Below, piece after piece: positions 33,596 through 45,423 of a stretch of 64,000 bases of DNA. The DNA is from Dipteronia dyeriana (taxonomy: Eukaryota > Streptophyta > Magnoliopsida > Sapindales > Sapindaceae). The notes beneath the pieces were generated by a model that was given only the letters and a program-made list of their open reading frames with translations, did no database searches and was not told the origin of the DNA. Position 1 is the stretch's first letter, and each line of letters starts with the position of its first letter. Position numbers and translations under genes: made by a program. Where the stretch lies: the NCBI GenBank assembly GCA_032871835.1, contig CM065297.1, forward strand, positions 42,781,098-42,845,097, written 5' to 3'.

Positions 33596-34592
33596 GATAG
33601 TCCAACAACATTTGCAAAGCAAGGTGCTTAGGTAGTTGTTACGCTAGAGAGATAGGAAAAGGATCTTAAAACCCAGATTCCATAAAAGAAGAACCAGATA
33701 AAGATATCTTGATAGACAAGGAGGTATAGGATGACATAGGGTGGGCAAGTGGCCATCTGGTTAACGTGCTAGAGGAACTACTTGCCAGAGAGAATGACCC
33801 CTCTAAAGTGGTCAAGATTGAAACAGGATTAGAGGAAGTGGTGAGGGAAGGATTGATCAGGCTTCTCCGTAAATACATTGACATCTTTGCTTGGAGCCAT
33901 AACGTAATGCTAGGAATCCTAATATCCATGGTAGCTCGTAAGTTAGCGATCGACCCCACCTTCAGACCGGTGAAACAAAAGAGGTGACATTTTAACCCTG
34001 AAAGAAATGTTGCAGTCTAAGAGGAGGTCAACAAGTTGTTGAAAATTGGATTTATTATGGAGTCCCGGTACCCTAAGTGGATCGTAAATGTGGTAATGGT
34101 TACCAAGGCCAACGAGAAGTGACATATGTATGTTGATTACAAATCTCAATCACGCTTGGCTAAAGGACAATTTTCCCCTGCATAAGATCAATAAACTGGT
34201 GGATTCTACCATGGGAATAAGCTCCTTAGCTCCATGGATGCAATCTCGAGGTACAACAAAATCACGATGCACCCTATTGACCAAGACAAGACTAGTTTCA
34301 TCACCAAACAATGCCTCTATTGCTACAAGGTAATGCCCTTTGGTCTTAAGAATACAAGTGTCATTTACCAGTGATTAGTCAATCATTTTTTCAAACAGGG
34401 GATGGGATGGACGATGGAAATCTACATGATGATATGATCACTAAGTCCTAGGTAGCAGAGTAGCACAAGAACCAACTCCGTCGAACCTTTCAGATAGTGA
34501 AAGAGAACCAGATACAATTCAATCCAGCCAAATATGCAATCAAGATACCTACAAGAAAGTTTCTCGGGCTCATGGTCCATAAGAGGGGCATA
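33596..34592 (+). pseudogene. R2 reverse transcriptase (partial, broken)
   Basis: NVLEELLARENDPSK and LLRKYIDIFAWSHNVMLGI lead into ARKLAIDPTFRPVKQKR. Then come EEVNKLLKIGFIMESRYPKW, IDQDKTSFITKQCLYCYKVM, PFGLKNTSVIYQ and FLGLMVHKRGI, the usual gypsy order. The catalytic box near 34422-34436 has a one-base loss (Tyr codon, then DDM in another frame). Cut by F at 34593, before RNase H. Confidence 0.8.
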
Positions 34593-34794
34593 TGTTAGGT
34601 TTTAGATTTGTGTTGGCTTGATTCCATAACAAAACTTCATTTCTTTGAAATGTTTAGTTGCTTAAGTGGTTCGTGATGATAAGAGCTTCAAGGAAGAAAA
34701 GCAACTTCTCATGATGCAAAGTTCTTCTTCAAAAGGATTGGTACTCTTCTTGGATACTAAGGTATCAAGATTCTTCTTCCTCTTGCAAGGCGTA

Positions 34795-34970
34795 AGGCAC
34801 ACAAACACATAATTCATACATTTGTGTCCCTGCATCATTATGCACCATTATAGGCACACACATACAATTCAGTCATATGTGTCCCTGCTTAGTTATGCAT
34901 CATTATATGTGCACACATACACAATTCATACATTTGTGTTCCTGCATCGTAGCACATCATTTGGTATAAC
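34795..34970. repeat. three ~65-bp tandem repeats in F 5' LTR
   Basis: Units begin (GGCACACA)CA(T)ACAATTCA and continue CATTTGTGTCCCTGCAT, then (C)ATTATGCACCATTATA. The same triplication is in the 3' LTR (about 42815-42985). The E LTR has a single unit (22865-22925, reverse complement), so the expansion occurred in the F lineage. Confidence 0.8.
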
Positions 34971-35404
34971 ATATTCACACACTTGAAGTTGAATGCTCAT
35001 GCATTGGTATGAAAGTAACATATTTTGGAAAATGCATGATTGGAGATTATCTCTATGTAGTTTTCATTCTTGTGTGAAATGTGTTTTTTTGGTTCATATT
35101 TTTGTATTACATGGATCTTGAAATTGGTTTTAGTCTTAGATTATTCATGATTGAGTTCCGGTCATTTCGTTTGCTCATACTATTGATTTCGAGTTCTAAG
35201 TCAAAAGATACTACACTTTAAACTCATGTTGCATATATTGTCTTTGCCTATATTGAGTCAAATTCTTATTTTTTGGGTTGAGTATCTTATATTTCCATGT
35301 ATGTGAGGGAGTCCTGGTTTGTAATCTTCAAAAGGATTCGAATTCGGAGTTTGGAGGCCAAAGAACAGTCTAAAAAAGCGAGAGGAGCGCAAGGAAAGAG
35401 GTGC

Positions 35405-35512
35405 GATGGCACAAGCCATCACTTGGCACCTTCCCGAGATGGCACGTGGCCATTTCTGCCCCAAAACCTTGCTGCCCCGAGATGCAAATGTGCCATCTCA
35501 GGGAGGCCCTAA
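35405..35512. promoter_or_regulatory. hairpin cluster in F 5' LTR
   Basis: GATGGC-ACAA-GCCATC (35405-35420), then CCCGAGATGGC...GGCCAT (from 35433) and CCGAGATG...CATCTC (35478-35507). The 3' LTR has the cleaner version (43429-43530: GAGATGG...CCATCTC). Counterpart of the E double hairpins. Confidence 0.6.
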
Positions 35513-36832
35513 GGCATGAAGGCAAAATGGTCATTTGGTTTGTTTCTCTTTAAAACCTCTCCTTCCCTCTCATTCACGATGATATGTTGAGAAAAACGAA
35601 TTTGAAGAACAAATGCAGAATTTTTCCTCAACATTTTGATTTTTATTTTTGTGATAACTTCTTCATTTCTACTCCAAATCACTTGATTCAAAAACCTATT
35701 TTGAGTGTCTTGAATAGTTCTAAAAACCCAATATATTTACAGAACCAAAGGATGTCTAGAGTATTCGTTGTGATCAGATCTTCAGTTCGTAATTTTCATC
35801 CTTGTTGGTAAAATCATCTTCTTCATAGTTTTCTTCTTAGATCTTATTATTGGTTGATGCCTTTTATTTAAGAAGCATGACTAAGATGATTTTGATATCA
35901 TTTTGTAGTTTCTTGATATAATTTTCAAGTTTAGCTAAATTTGTGATAAGTTGATTGATTTGTGCTAAACTTGATGAACATGAAATTGTTTCTAGAAATC
36001 TTTTGTTCTTATGCTTGATTGACTATTTCTTGATATAACTTCATTATCTAAGAACTAGGTCTACATCGATTGGTATATTCATTTCATTGACTTGGTTCTT
36101 AGTTGATAACATGATTAGGTTGCCTAGATACATTTGTGATTGTTCTTTGAAAGCATAATCTAGCTATCTAGTTGCATGTCTAAAGAATTTGTTGATCATC
36201 ATTTTCTATGTTGAGTGCTTGTTTGCATTTTGCATTCATGATCACTTAGATGCCTTGTGAAGAGGTAGAAAGTCTCATATCTTAGAGTGATTCTTTGATT
36301 TGAGCAATTGGAAGTCTTAGCTAGAGTTTGGAGGACTTGGATAGCTAAGCAAGTGGAAGTCTCGACAAGAGGTGTGAGACCTCGGATTATTGAGCAAGGA
36401 AGTCCTGACTAGAGTCGGAAGGACTCGGATAGTTGAGCAATAAGTCTTGCCTAGGGTCGGGAGAATCGAGATAGGTGAGTAAGGAATCTTTCTAGAGACA
36501 GGAGGTCTTGGATAGGAAGTCGGCTTACTAGATCACTAGGTTCAAGGATAGAGTGAGAGTGATAGCTTGGAGAGCATGTGTTGATTGCTTGAGTGTGTAA
36601 CTCTTATTTGAAATAGTGGATTTGCTTTTGCCAGTGGTTGTGGTATCGACCCGTGGATGTTTCCTCTTCGGAGGTTTACCACGTAAATATTGTGTGTCAT
36701 TGTTTGCAATTTTTATTAAGCATTGTTAAAATTCCATTGTTTTAAAAGAAGACAAAAATTGGAGCATATACCTATTCACCCCCCCCCCCCTCTAGGTATA
36801 TTTACACTATAAAGATAAAGGGAAATTTCAAT

Positions 36833-36845
36833 TGGTATTAGAGGC
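36833..36845 (+). other. primer-binding site of F
   Basis: TGGTATTAGAGGC, two bases after the LTR. Close to TGGTATCAGAGC with one substitution and one extra G. Confidence 0.8.
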
Positions 36846-36880
36846 AGTGTCTAGACGCACTTAGATAGATCTTTTTTGTA

Positions 36881-37930
36881 GTGTTTGTTATCTTTTTTTG
36901 TTTTATCATGATTAAAGAAATGTATTCTTTTGTGGCTTCTCTTCTTGAAGGTGAGTCTATTGACTTAGATGATCAAAAGATAAAAGATCTTATTCAAGAA
37001 AATAAAAGGATCTCTAAGATCAATAAGTCGCTCACTGAGAAGTTAGAAAATCATGATTGTAGCTCAAAATATGTTATTGATCTTTATGACAAAATTCTTA
37101 ATCTTGAGAAAAACTTGATTGATAGCAATGATAGATTAAGTATTTTGAAGCATGAAATTGAGCAAATAGATGAATCTCTTGATCACACTAGGAGAGTTGA
37201 AAATGTTCTTAAAGCAAAACTTAATGAGGATGAGAATCAAGAGAAAGTGCTTAATGACAAACTTAATGAGGCTAAAGAGATGATTAACAAGATGTTATCT
37301 AGATCTAATAAAGTAAAAGCTCTCATTATGGTTGGAAAATCTTCAAGCGACAAAAGAGGTTTATGATATGTTAATGAAAAATCAACTCCTTCATCTAACA
37401 AATCTACTTTTGTCAAAGCTTGTAGCAATTTAATTGTAGGTACACTCTCTAATGGTAAAGCCATGAATGCTACCGGAGGTGCCTTAACATCAACAATGAA
37501 GTTCAAGGAAAAGACTCAACAATGCCAAAGATAAGCTATATCATCATCAAATGCAAAAGGCAAGACATCTAGTGTTGCACGCCAAAGAGGTAAAAATGTG
37601 AGAAGGCAAAATGAGTTGAATGCTCAAGTAAATGGTAAACTTCTCAAATTCATACCTATTTGTCATCATTGCAACATGGTAGGACACATAAGACCTAGAT
37701 GCTTTGAATACATTCGTAAATGTAGAATTGCCAGTGATTTGCATGATATGTCTTTGAATGGTTCTAGGCAATCATCCATGTATGGATATAGAATTAGAAC
37801 TAAGAGACCATGGAAAAGCATGTTGAGAATAAATGTCTTGATGATTTGTTTGTTAAATCTTGTGTTATGCCTCGTTCTACTATGCATAAGAAAGTTGATA
37901 ATGCTTTGTTTGATTTGTTTCAAAATGTGA
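36881..37930 (+). pseudogene. F gag, C-terminal part only
   Basis: 161 open codons (36881-37366) form a long coiled coil (KIKDLIQENKRISKINKSLT, ILNLEKNLIDSNDRLSILKH, LNDKLNEAKEMINKMLS). Stops follow at 37364 and 37531. The second zinc knuckle CHHCNMVGHIRPRC (37653-37694) is intact. The UBN2-type N-terminus and first knuckle seen in E and G are missing: the primer site lies only ~35 bp before this ORF. F therefore has an internal deletion of about 1 kb in gag. Confidence 0.85.
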
Positions 37931-37933
37931 CTA

Positions 37934-39511
37934 ATGGAATCAATGTGCCTAAAAACAAGTCAAAGCATGTTAATAAAAAGTAGGAATGAGAAACTTGTCA
38001 AGAAAGTTTGGGTTAAGAAAAACACAACACAATGTTTGGTTGCACAATATGCTTTAAGAGCTAATTTATCCTATTGTTGGTACCTAGATAGCGGATGCTC
38101 TTGGAATATGACCGGTAACAAGGAATTATTTAAGAATCTTGTTATGAATGATGGTAAATGGGTTACATTTGATGACGGCATTAAAAAGAAAGTTCTAGGC
38201 AAGGGAACAATTTGTATCCCCGGATTGCCTAAACTTCATGACATCTTGTATGTAGATGGTCTACAAGCTAATATAATAAGCATCACTCACTTGTGTGAAA
38301 TTTTTAAAGAAGTTAGCTTTAACAAGGATGTGTGCACAATAATCGATAAAACGGGCAAAATTGTTTTAAAAGTCAAAAAGTCTTCGGACAATTGCTATTG
38401 TTTAGAGGTTGATCCACTAGCATATAATATGGCACATGAGTGCAATAAGCTTGAATTATGGCATGAAAGATTGGGCCATATGAATTATAAAGATTTAAGG
38501 AAGCTTGAAAAATAAAGCATTGTTAGAGGTCTTCCAAGTCTTGGTAAAAAGCTTGATGGTGTTTGTGAACCATGTCAATTAGGTAAACAAACCAAAGTGT
38601 GTCATAAAAAGAACACTAATTTTGCTACCAAGAAGCCCTTAGAACTTGTGAATATGGACCAAATGGGACCAATCCAAACCGAAAGCATAAATGGTAAAAA
38701 ATACATTTTTGTATGTGTGGATGATTTTTCTCGGTTTGCTTGGGTATATTTTCTTAGGGACAAGAACGAAACTTTTGGTTACTTTAAGAAGTTTTGTAAT
38801 AAAGTTCAAAATGGAAAAGGTCTTGGGATCAAGAAAATATGTCGCATTAGGAGTGATCATGAGAGTGAATTTGAAAATGCTAGATTTAGTGAGTTTTATG
38901 ATGATTATGGGATTTCACATGAGTTCTCGGCTCCTAGAACTCCTCAACAAAATGGTATTGTTGAGAGGAAGAATCGTGTCTTGCAAGAGATGGCTAGGGT
39001 CATGATTAATAGCAAGAAAGTTCCTAGAAATCTTTGGGCCGAAGCGGTCAATAGCGCATGCTATGTCACTAATAGAGTTTGTAGAAGGCCCGACACAAAA
39101 CAAACCTACTATGAACTTTGGAAGGGCAAGAAGCCCAATGTGAGTTACTTCCACACTTTTGGGAGTAAGTGTTTTATTTTGAATGATAGAGATCACTTAG
39201 GAAAGTTTGATGTTAAAAGTGATATTGGTTTCTTTCTTAGGTACGCTAATAATAGTCGTGCATATAGAGTGTTCAGTTTGAAAACCAAGACTATTATGGA
39301 GCCTATAAATGTGAAAATAGATGATCTTAGCATGCTTGATTTGTGTGATAAGAATGGTGTCAATGAACCTAAAGAACATTTGTTGAATGACACTAAAGCA
39401 CCTATTGATGTGACTAGTTGTGATGAAAATGAGTCTAGTCATAATGATGATAATGATAGTGTTTCTAGAGAAGAGAGTCAAGAGTTAGAGAATGGTTTGA
39501 ATGATAACTAA
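37934..39511 (+). pseudogene. F protease and integrase (stops only)
   Basis: Protease active site WYLDSGCSWNMTGN (about 38079-38120) is intact, then LYVDGLQANIISITHL. GAG-pre-integrase: LWHERLGHMNYKDLRKLEK, stop at 38513-38515, GVCEPCQLGKQTKVCHKK. Integrase core 38597-39511: MDQMGPIQTES, CVDDFSRFAWVYFLRDKNET, RIRSDHESEFENARF and RTPQQNGIVERKNRVLQEMA, with the D, D and E positions present. The C-terminus reads SYFHTFGSKCFILNDRDHLG, GKFDVKSDIGFFLRYANNSR. Two in-frame stops (38513 and 39509) break an otherwise collinear frame. Confidence 0.9.
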
Positions 39512-41136
39512 CAAGATGTTGAAAATTCATGGAACATGCATTACCAACAAGACATCATAAGTGATTTGAATGAAGGGGTTAGAACTAGAAGGCAACTAGC
39601 TAACCAAATTTCATATGCTTGCTACACTTCTCAAATTAAGCCCAAAAATATTAATGAAGCGTTTATTGATGAATATTGGGTTAATGCCATGCAAGAAGAA
39701 CTAAATCAATTTGAGAGGAATGAAGTATGGTCCTTAGTTCCTATACCAAAAGATGTCAATGTGATTGGTACAAAATGGGTGTTTAGGAATAAGACTGATG
39801 AATGTGGCAAGATAGTGATAAATAAAGCAAGACTAGTGGCTCGAGGATACACTCAAGTTGAGGGTGTAGACTTTGATGAGACTTTTGCACCTGTTGCACG
39901 TCTTGAGTCCATTAGGCTTTTGTTGTCCATTGCATGTCTTACAAAATTCAAATTGTTTCAAATGGATGTCAAAAGTGCTTTTCTCAATGGATATCTTTAA
40001 GAAGAAATGTATGTTGAACAACCGAAGGGTTTTATAGACCCACACTCTCCTAATCATGTGTTTAAGTTGAAAAAGGCTCTTTTTGGCCTTAAGCAAGCTC
40101 CTAGATCTTGGTAAGATATGTTGACTCAATATCTTATTGACAACCAATATATGAGTGGTGGTATTGATAGAACTTTGTTTGTCAAGCATTATGACAATGA
40201 CATTTTTGTTGCATGAATATATGTTGATGACATTGTGTTTTTATCTACATGTAAAACCAAGGTTGATGATTTTGTGAATGTTATGTCAAGAGAATTTGAA
40301 ATGAGTATGGTAGGTGAACTCAATTACTTTCTTGACATGCATGTGAAACAATCTAGCAATGGTATCTTGTTGTCTCAATCTAAATATGCTAGAACTCTTG
40401 TTAAGAAATTTGGCCTTGAAAGTGGAAAAGAATTTGAAACACCTATGAGTACTACTTTAAAACTTGACAAAGATGAAAAGGAAAAAATGTTGATCAAAGT
40501 CTCTATAGGAGCATGATAGGTAGCCTTCTCTACCTAATGGCTAGTAGGCCAGATATTTGTTTTAGTGTTGGTTTGTGTGCTAGGTTTCAAGCTAATCCAG
40601 AAGAATCTCACTTGAAAGCCATTAAAAGAATCATTAGATATATAAAAGGAACACATAATCTTGGTCTATTCTATTCCTTTGATACTAAAGATATTCTTGT
40701 CGGCTATTGTGATGCGGATTGGGCAGGAAACATTGATGATCATAAAAGCACATCGGGCGGTTGCTTTTACTTGGGGAATAATTTGGTTTCTTGGCAAAGC
40801 AAGAAGCAACATTCCATCTCTTTTTCTTCATCCGAAACTGAGTATATTGCGGTCGGAAGAGCTTGCACACAACTTCTATGGATGAAACAAATTCTCAAGG
40901 ATTATGAGATTGATCAAGGTAAAATGACTCTCTATTGTAATAATATGAGTGCCATTAACATCTCTAAAAATCCGGTTCAACACTCACGCACAAAGCATAT
41001 AGACATTAGGCATCATTTGATTAGAGAACTTGTTGAACATTCAATAGTAACTCTTGAACATATGCCTACTAAAAATCAACTTGCGGACTTGTTCACAAAG
41101 CCCTTGGACAAAGAGAGATTTGTATTTTTTAGATGA
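39512..41136 (+). pseudogene. F reverse transcriptase and RNase H (stops, one frameshift)
   Basis: [79 protein letters not shown] and [14 protein letters not shown]. Stop at 39998, then KKALFGLKQAPRSW, stop, a further stop at 40214-40216, and IYVDDIVF with an intact catalytic YVDD (40220-40231). A one-base loss near 40488 shifts the frame before MIGSLLYLMASRPDICFSVG. RNase H follows: YCDADWAGNIDDHKSTSGGC, SSSETEYIAVGRACTQLLWM and HIDIRHHLIRELVEHSIVTL, ending at ADLFTKPLDKERF. It retains every motif needed for recognition but needs several readthroughs. Confidence 0.9.
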
Positions 41137-42627
41137 TCCATTGGCATGATTTTTGTTGATTAATGCTTGTGTGTGGTTATGAGTGGCTTGATAAGCAAAA
41201 CTATATTGTATATCTATTTCTTTGAAAGCTACTCATATGAGAAGTAATGATCTTGATAAAATATCTTTTATTGCTTCTAGATCATGCACTTAAGTCTTTA
41301 TAAATCTTGTTTTTAAAAGTGCACAAATGCTTCTCTTATATATCTAAGTTTGAGTAATTGAGTTTGAAAGCATGTAGATTATGGATGCATCTTGAAGTTC
41401 ATTGTCTAGTACATGATAGATGACCTATGGTTAGTATCCATTTTGCTTCAGCATCTACATAGAACTTAACGAGCACCTTCATGGAAAGGGCTACACACAT
41501 TGTTTGTGAAGCTGCTCAATGTATGAAATGGCTACAGAATTGTGATGAGTGAAAGTCGTCATGAAGAGTAAATGTTTATCTTAGAAAAATCAAAGAAGTG
41601 TTGAAAAAGAATCATTTTAAAAAAAAATCTTTAATACAAAGCCTAAAAAGAAATGGAGGAAGGCTTAAAATGGAGTATAGTTGAAAATTGTTATTGCTCG
41701 GGTTGAAAAACATAAATGGAATGACAAGCCACATGCACACACATGATCATATGTTGAAATCTATTCTCTTTAAAGCAAAAATTCGGATGATAATCGGGTT
41801 CACCTTGATTGAAAAAAACTTTAGATGGATAGGTGTTGAAGTGGTTTGCATGTTGATATCTTAATCACTCCTTATATATAAGCTAGAAGCATTTTCACAC
41901 ACACATTTTTGCTTAATGTGCTTGATTCATTAGCAATGAGAGATTATTTTTTAGAGAATAATGAATATCTATGATTCTCTTATTAATTTTGAAAAATAAT
42001 GGTTTTCTATCTTTTATTGCTTGAAATGTGTGATTGTGTGATTGTGTGATTCCCTTGTGAACAAGTTTACCTGCTTATTAATATATGGAGTATATGTTAA
42101 GGGGGAGCTTAGTTTGTTTAACGTAGTTCTCTATACAACTTGTTTGCTCATTATCTGATGATATTATTATGCATCCATTATAACCTTGTAGGCATTTTCA
42201 TTTGGCATTTATCTCTCTCTCTCTAGGTTGTGTAATATGTTTTTGTCTATTCCTTGCCAAAAAAGGGGAGAAAGTGTTTTCCTCACCATGTTACTTACTT
42301 TTGATATAAAAGGGGAAACGATTCATTAATGGGGAGAAATTTTGTCTTAAGGGGGAGTAACTCTTGTTTGCATGAGATAAGAAGAGATAAGGGAATTTTT
42401 TTTATTTCGTATATTGTTTATTTATCTGACCTATCTTCATTGTAAAAGATTTCTTTCGGCTGTTCTTGTCTCACAGGTGCTTTAAATGTGTGAAGATATT
42501 CTTGAAGAATCTTGAAGACATTTTAGTCTAGGAATATCTCTTTGTAATGTAAGGATGTGAGAATGCAATCAACATTGATTATGAGTGATCATTGTATGGT
42601 GAGGTAGAGGTTTTGTCATGGAATAGC
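41137..42627 (+). other. F post-pol spacer (no gene)
   Basis: About 1.5 kb without an ORF. 41215-41560 is conserved with E (25240-25640, minus). Several purine blocks precede the 3' LTR: AAGGGGGAGCTT (~42100), AAAGGGGAGAAAG (~42261), AAAGGGGAAACG (~42310), ATGGGGAGAAA (~42331), AAGGGGGAGTAAC (~42350). No counterpart of E's 351-codon ORF is present. Confidence 0.7.
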
Positions 42628-42640
42628 CAAAGGGAGAGAT
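42628..42640 (+). other. polypurine tract of F
   Basis: CCAAAGGGAGAGA plus the final T-flank precedes the LTR start TGTTATGTTTTAG. Same CCAAAG(G)GGAGA core as in E and G. Confidence 0.85.
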
Positions 42641-44526
42641 TGTTATGTTTTAGATTTGTGTTGCCTTGATTCCATAACAAAACTTCATTTCTTTGTAATG
42701 TTTAATTGCTTATGTTTTTCGTGATGATAAGAGCTTCAATGAAGAAAAGCAACTTCTCAGAATTGGTACTCTTCTTGGACGCTAAGGTATCGAGATTCTT
42801 CTTCCTCTTGCAAGGCGTAAGGCACACACACACAATCCATACATTTGTGTCCCTGTATCGTTGTGCACCATTATAGGCACACACATACAATTCATTCATA
42901 TGTGTCCCTACTTAGTTGTGCATCATTATATGTCCACACACACACAATTCATAGATTTTTGTCCCTGCAACGTAGCACATCATTTGGAATAACACATTCA
43001 CACACTTGAAGTTGAATGCTCATGCATTGGTATAAAGTAACATGTTTTGGAAAATGCATGATTGGAGACCATCTCTATGTAGTTTACATTCTTGTGTGAA
43101 ATGTGTTTGTTTGTTTATATTTATGTATTACATGGATCTGTAACTTGGTTTTAGTCTTAAATTATTCATGATTGAGTTCCGGTCTTTTCGGTTACTCATA
43201 CTATTGATTTCGAGTTCTAAGTCAAAAGATACTACACTTTCAACTCATGTTGCATATATTGTCTTCGTCTTTATATATTAAATCAAATTCTTATTTTTTG
43301 CGTTGAGTATCTTATATTTTTATGTCCGTGAGGGATTCCCTGTTTGAAAGATTCAAACGGATTCTAATTCGGAGTTCGGAGGCCAAAGAACGGTCGAAGA
43401 ATGTGAGAGGAGCGCAAGGGAAGAGGTGCGATGGCACAAGCCATCACTTGGCACCTTCCCGAGATGGTGCGTGGCCATCTCGGCCCCAAAGCCTTGCTGC
43501 CCCAAGATACCCACACACCATCTTGGGGGGGCACTAAGGCATGAGGTAAAAATGGTCATTTGGTTTGTTTCTCTTTAAAACCTCTCCTTCCCTCTCATTC
43601 ATGAAGATATGTTGGGAAAAACGAATTTGAAGAACAAGTGCAGAATTTTTCTCTCAACATTTTGATTTTTGTTTTTGTGATAACTTCTTCATTTCTACTC
43701 CGAATCACTTGATTCAAAAACCGATTTCGAGTGTCTTGAAGATTTCTACTAACCCCATGTATTTTCAGACCCAAAGTATGTCTAGATGTTTCTTTGTGAT
43801 CAGATCTTCAGTTCGTGATTTTCATCTTTGTTGGTAAAATCATCTTCTTCTTAGTTTTCTTCTTAGATCTTATTATTGATTGATGCCTTTTATTTAAGAA
43901 GCATGACTAAGATGATTTTGATATCAATTTATGGTTTTTTTATATAAGTTTCAAGTTTATCTAGATTTGTGGTAAGTTGATTGATTTGTGCTAAACTTGT
44001 TAAACATGAAATTGTTTCAAGAAATCTTTTGTTCTTATGCTTGATTGAATATTTCTGGATTTAATTTCATTCTCTAAGAACTAGGTCTACATCAATTGGT
44101 ATATTCATTTCATTGATTTGGTTCTTAGTTGATAACATGCTTAGGTTGCCTAGATACATTTGTGATTGTTCTTTGAAAGCATAATCTAGCTATCTAGTTG
44201 CATGTCCATAGAATTTGTTGATCATCATTTTCTATGTTGAGTGCTTGTTTGCGTTTTGCATTCTTGATCACTTAGATGCCTTGTGAAGAGGTAAAACTTC
44301 TCATATCTTAGAGTGATTCTTTGATTTGAGCAATTGGAAGTCTTAGCTAGAGTTGGGAGAACTTGGATAGCTAAGCAAGTGGAAGTCTCGACAAGAGGTG
44401 TGAGACCTCGGATTGTTGAGCAAGGAAGTCTTGACTAGAGTCTGGAGGACTTGGATAGTTAAGCAAGAAGTCTTGCCTAGGGTCGGGAGGATCCCGATAG
44501 ATGAGCAATGAATCTTCCTAGAGACA
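42641..44526 (+). repeat. truncated 3' LTR of F
   Basis: Matches 34593 onward and stops after TCTTCCTAGAGACA, where the 5' LTR continues GGAGGTCTTGGATAGG. The last ~310 bp are lost. Right neighbour: A5 reverse transcriptase in the same orientation. It contains the 65-bp triplication (42815-42985) and hairpins (43429-43530). Confidence 0.9.
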
Positions 44527-45423
44527 TTATATTCTTGATATCCAAGTCATAATGGATAGAAAGAATAGAACGATTACATTATCCCAGGCTTCATACATAG
44601 ATAAAATCTTGTCTAGGTTCTCCATGCAAGATTCCAAGAAAGGTATGTTACCTTTTAGACATGGAATCAAACTTTTTAAGGAACAAGTTCTTATGACTGA
44701 GCATGAATAGCAATTCATGAGTAGGGTTCCATATGTATCGACAGTTGGAAGTCTCATGTATGTAATACTCTGCACTATACCAGATATTTATTTTATTGTG
44801 GGTAGAGTTAGCAGGTTTCATTCGAAACGTGGTCCTGATCACTGGACGACAGTCAAGCATATTTTCAAGTATCTTAGGAGAATGAGAGATTATATGCTTG
44901 TATACTCTAGAAGGGATTTAATTTCCGTTGGGTATACAAATTATGATTTTCTGTCAAATTCTGACTCTAGGAGATCAACATCAGGATCTGTGTTCACTAC
45001 TGGAGGAGGGGCAGTCATATGAAAGAGTATCAAGCAATCTTTTATTGTTGATTCTACCATGGAAGTCGAGTATGTTGCCGCATGTGAGGCTGCTAAAGAG
45101 GCTGTCAGGCTCCACCAATTCTTGATTGACTTGGAAGTAGTTCTTGATGTGAATAAGCATATCACAATCTATTGTGACAATAGTGGAGCAGTGGCTAGTT
45201 TGAGAGAACCAAGAAGTCATAAAAGAGGGAAACACAATGAAAGAAAGTATCACCTTCTGAGGGAAATTGTGCATAGGGGTGACGTGACGATTACCAAGAT
45301 CGTGTTAGCAGAAAATCTAGAGGATCCCTTTACAAAGGCTCTTCCACAAAAGAGTTTTGATGGGCATCTAGAGAACATGGAAATGAGAGATATGACACAT
45401 TTGTTACAGAGCAAGTTTGAGAT
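44527..45423 (+). pseudogene. A5 connection domain and RNase H (partial)
   Basis: It opens in YILDIQVIMDRKNRTITLSQ, then MQDSKKGMLPFRHGIKLFKE. A 101-codon piece (44717-45022) reads SRVPYVSTVGSLMYVILC, LRRMRDYMLVYSRRDLISVG and SRRSTSGSVFTTGGGAVI. A frameshift follows, and 45059-45484 reads MEVEYVAACEAAKEAVRLHQ, ITIYCDNSGAVASLREPRS and KRGKHNERKYHLLREIVHRG, ending ENLEDPFTKALPQKSF. It is among the least damaged RNase H regions of family A here. No active polymerase part. Confidence 0.85.

Larger units (their letters stand above)
19987..34592 (+). mobile_element. R2: gypsy element, split by E and cut by F
   Basis: Its 5' LTR is 19987-20572 continued at 30793-31249, with E inserted between. The order PBS, gag, protease, reverse transcriptase follows until F interrupts it at 34593. 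The remainder (RNase H, integrase, 3' LTR) is not in the window. The PBS is of the TTTGGCACCGTCTGTGG type common in plant gypsy elements. All coding parts carry stops. Confidence 0.8.
34593..36830 (+). repeat. 5' LTR of F
   Basis: 2238 bp, TGTTAGGTTTTAGATTTG to AAAGGGAAATTTCA. It holds three ~65-bp tandem units (34795-34970), hairpins around 35405-35520, a GGAAGTCTTG repeat array (36290-36500) and a run of 12 C (36779-36790) followed by TCTAGG near the 3' end. Confidence 0.92.
34593..44526 (+). mobile_element. F: Sirevirus-like copia element
   Basis: 5' LTR, primer site, C-terminal gag, complete-length pol, ~1.5 kb post-pol spacer, polypurine tract and 3' LTR truncated at 44526 against A5. 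It sits in R2's reverse transcriptase. Gag-pol stays in one reading frame (frame 2) from 36881 to about 40485, interrupted only by stops, then shifts. The left flank pentamer is GCATA; the right flank is lost. Closest relative in the window: E. Sirevirus assignment rests on the coiled-coil two-knuckle gag and pol motifs such as GKFDVKSDIGFF and STSGGCFYLGNNLVSW. Confidence 0.9.

Noticed and set aside
34795..34970. Possible CRISPR-like repeat array
   Set aside because: Units are directly adjacent without unique spacers, occur in both LTRs of a retrotransposon, and the genome is a plant's.
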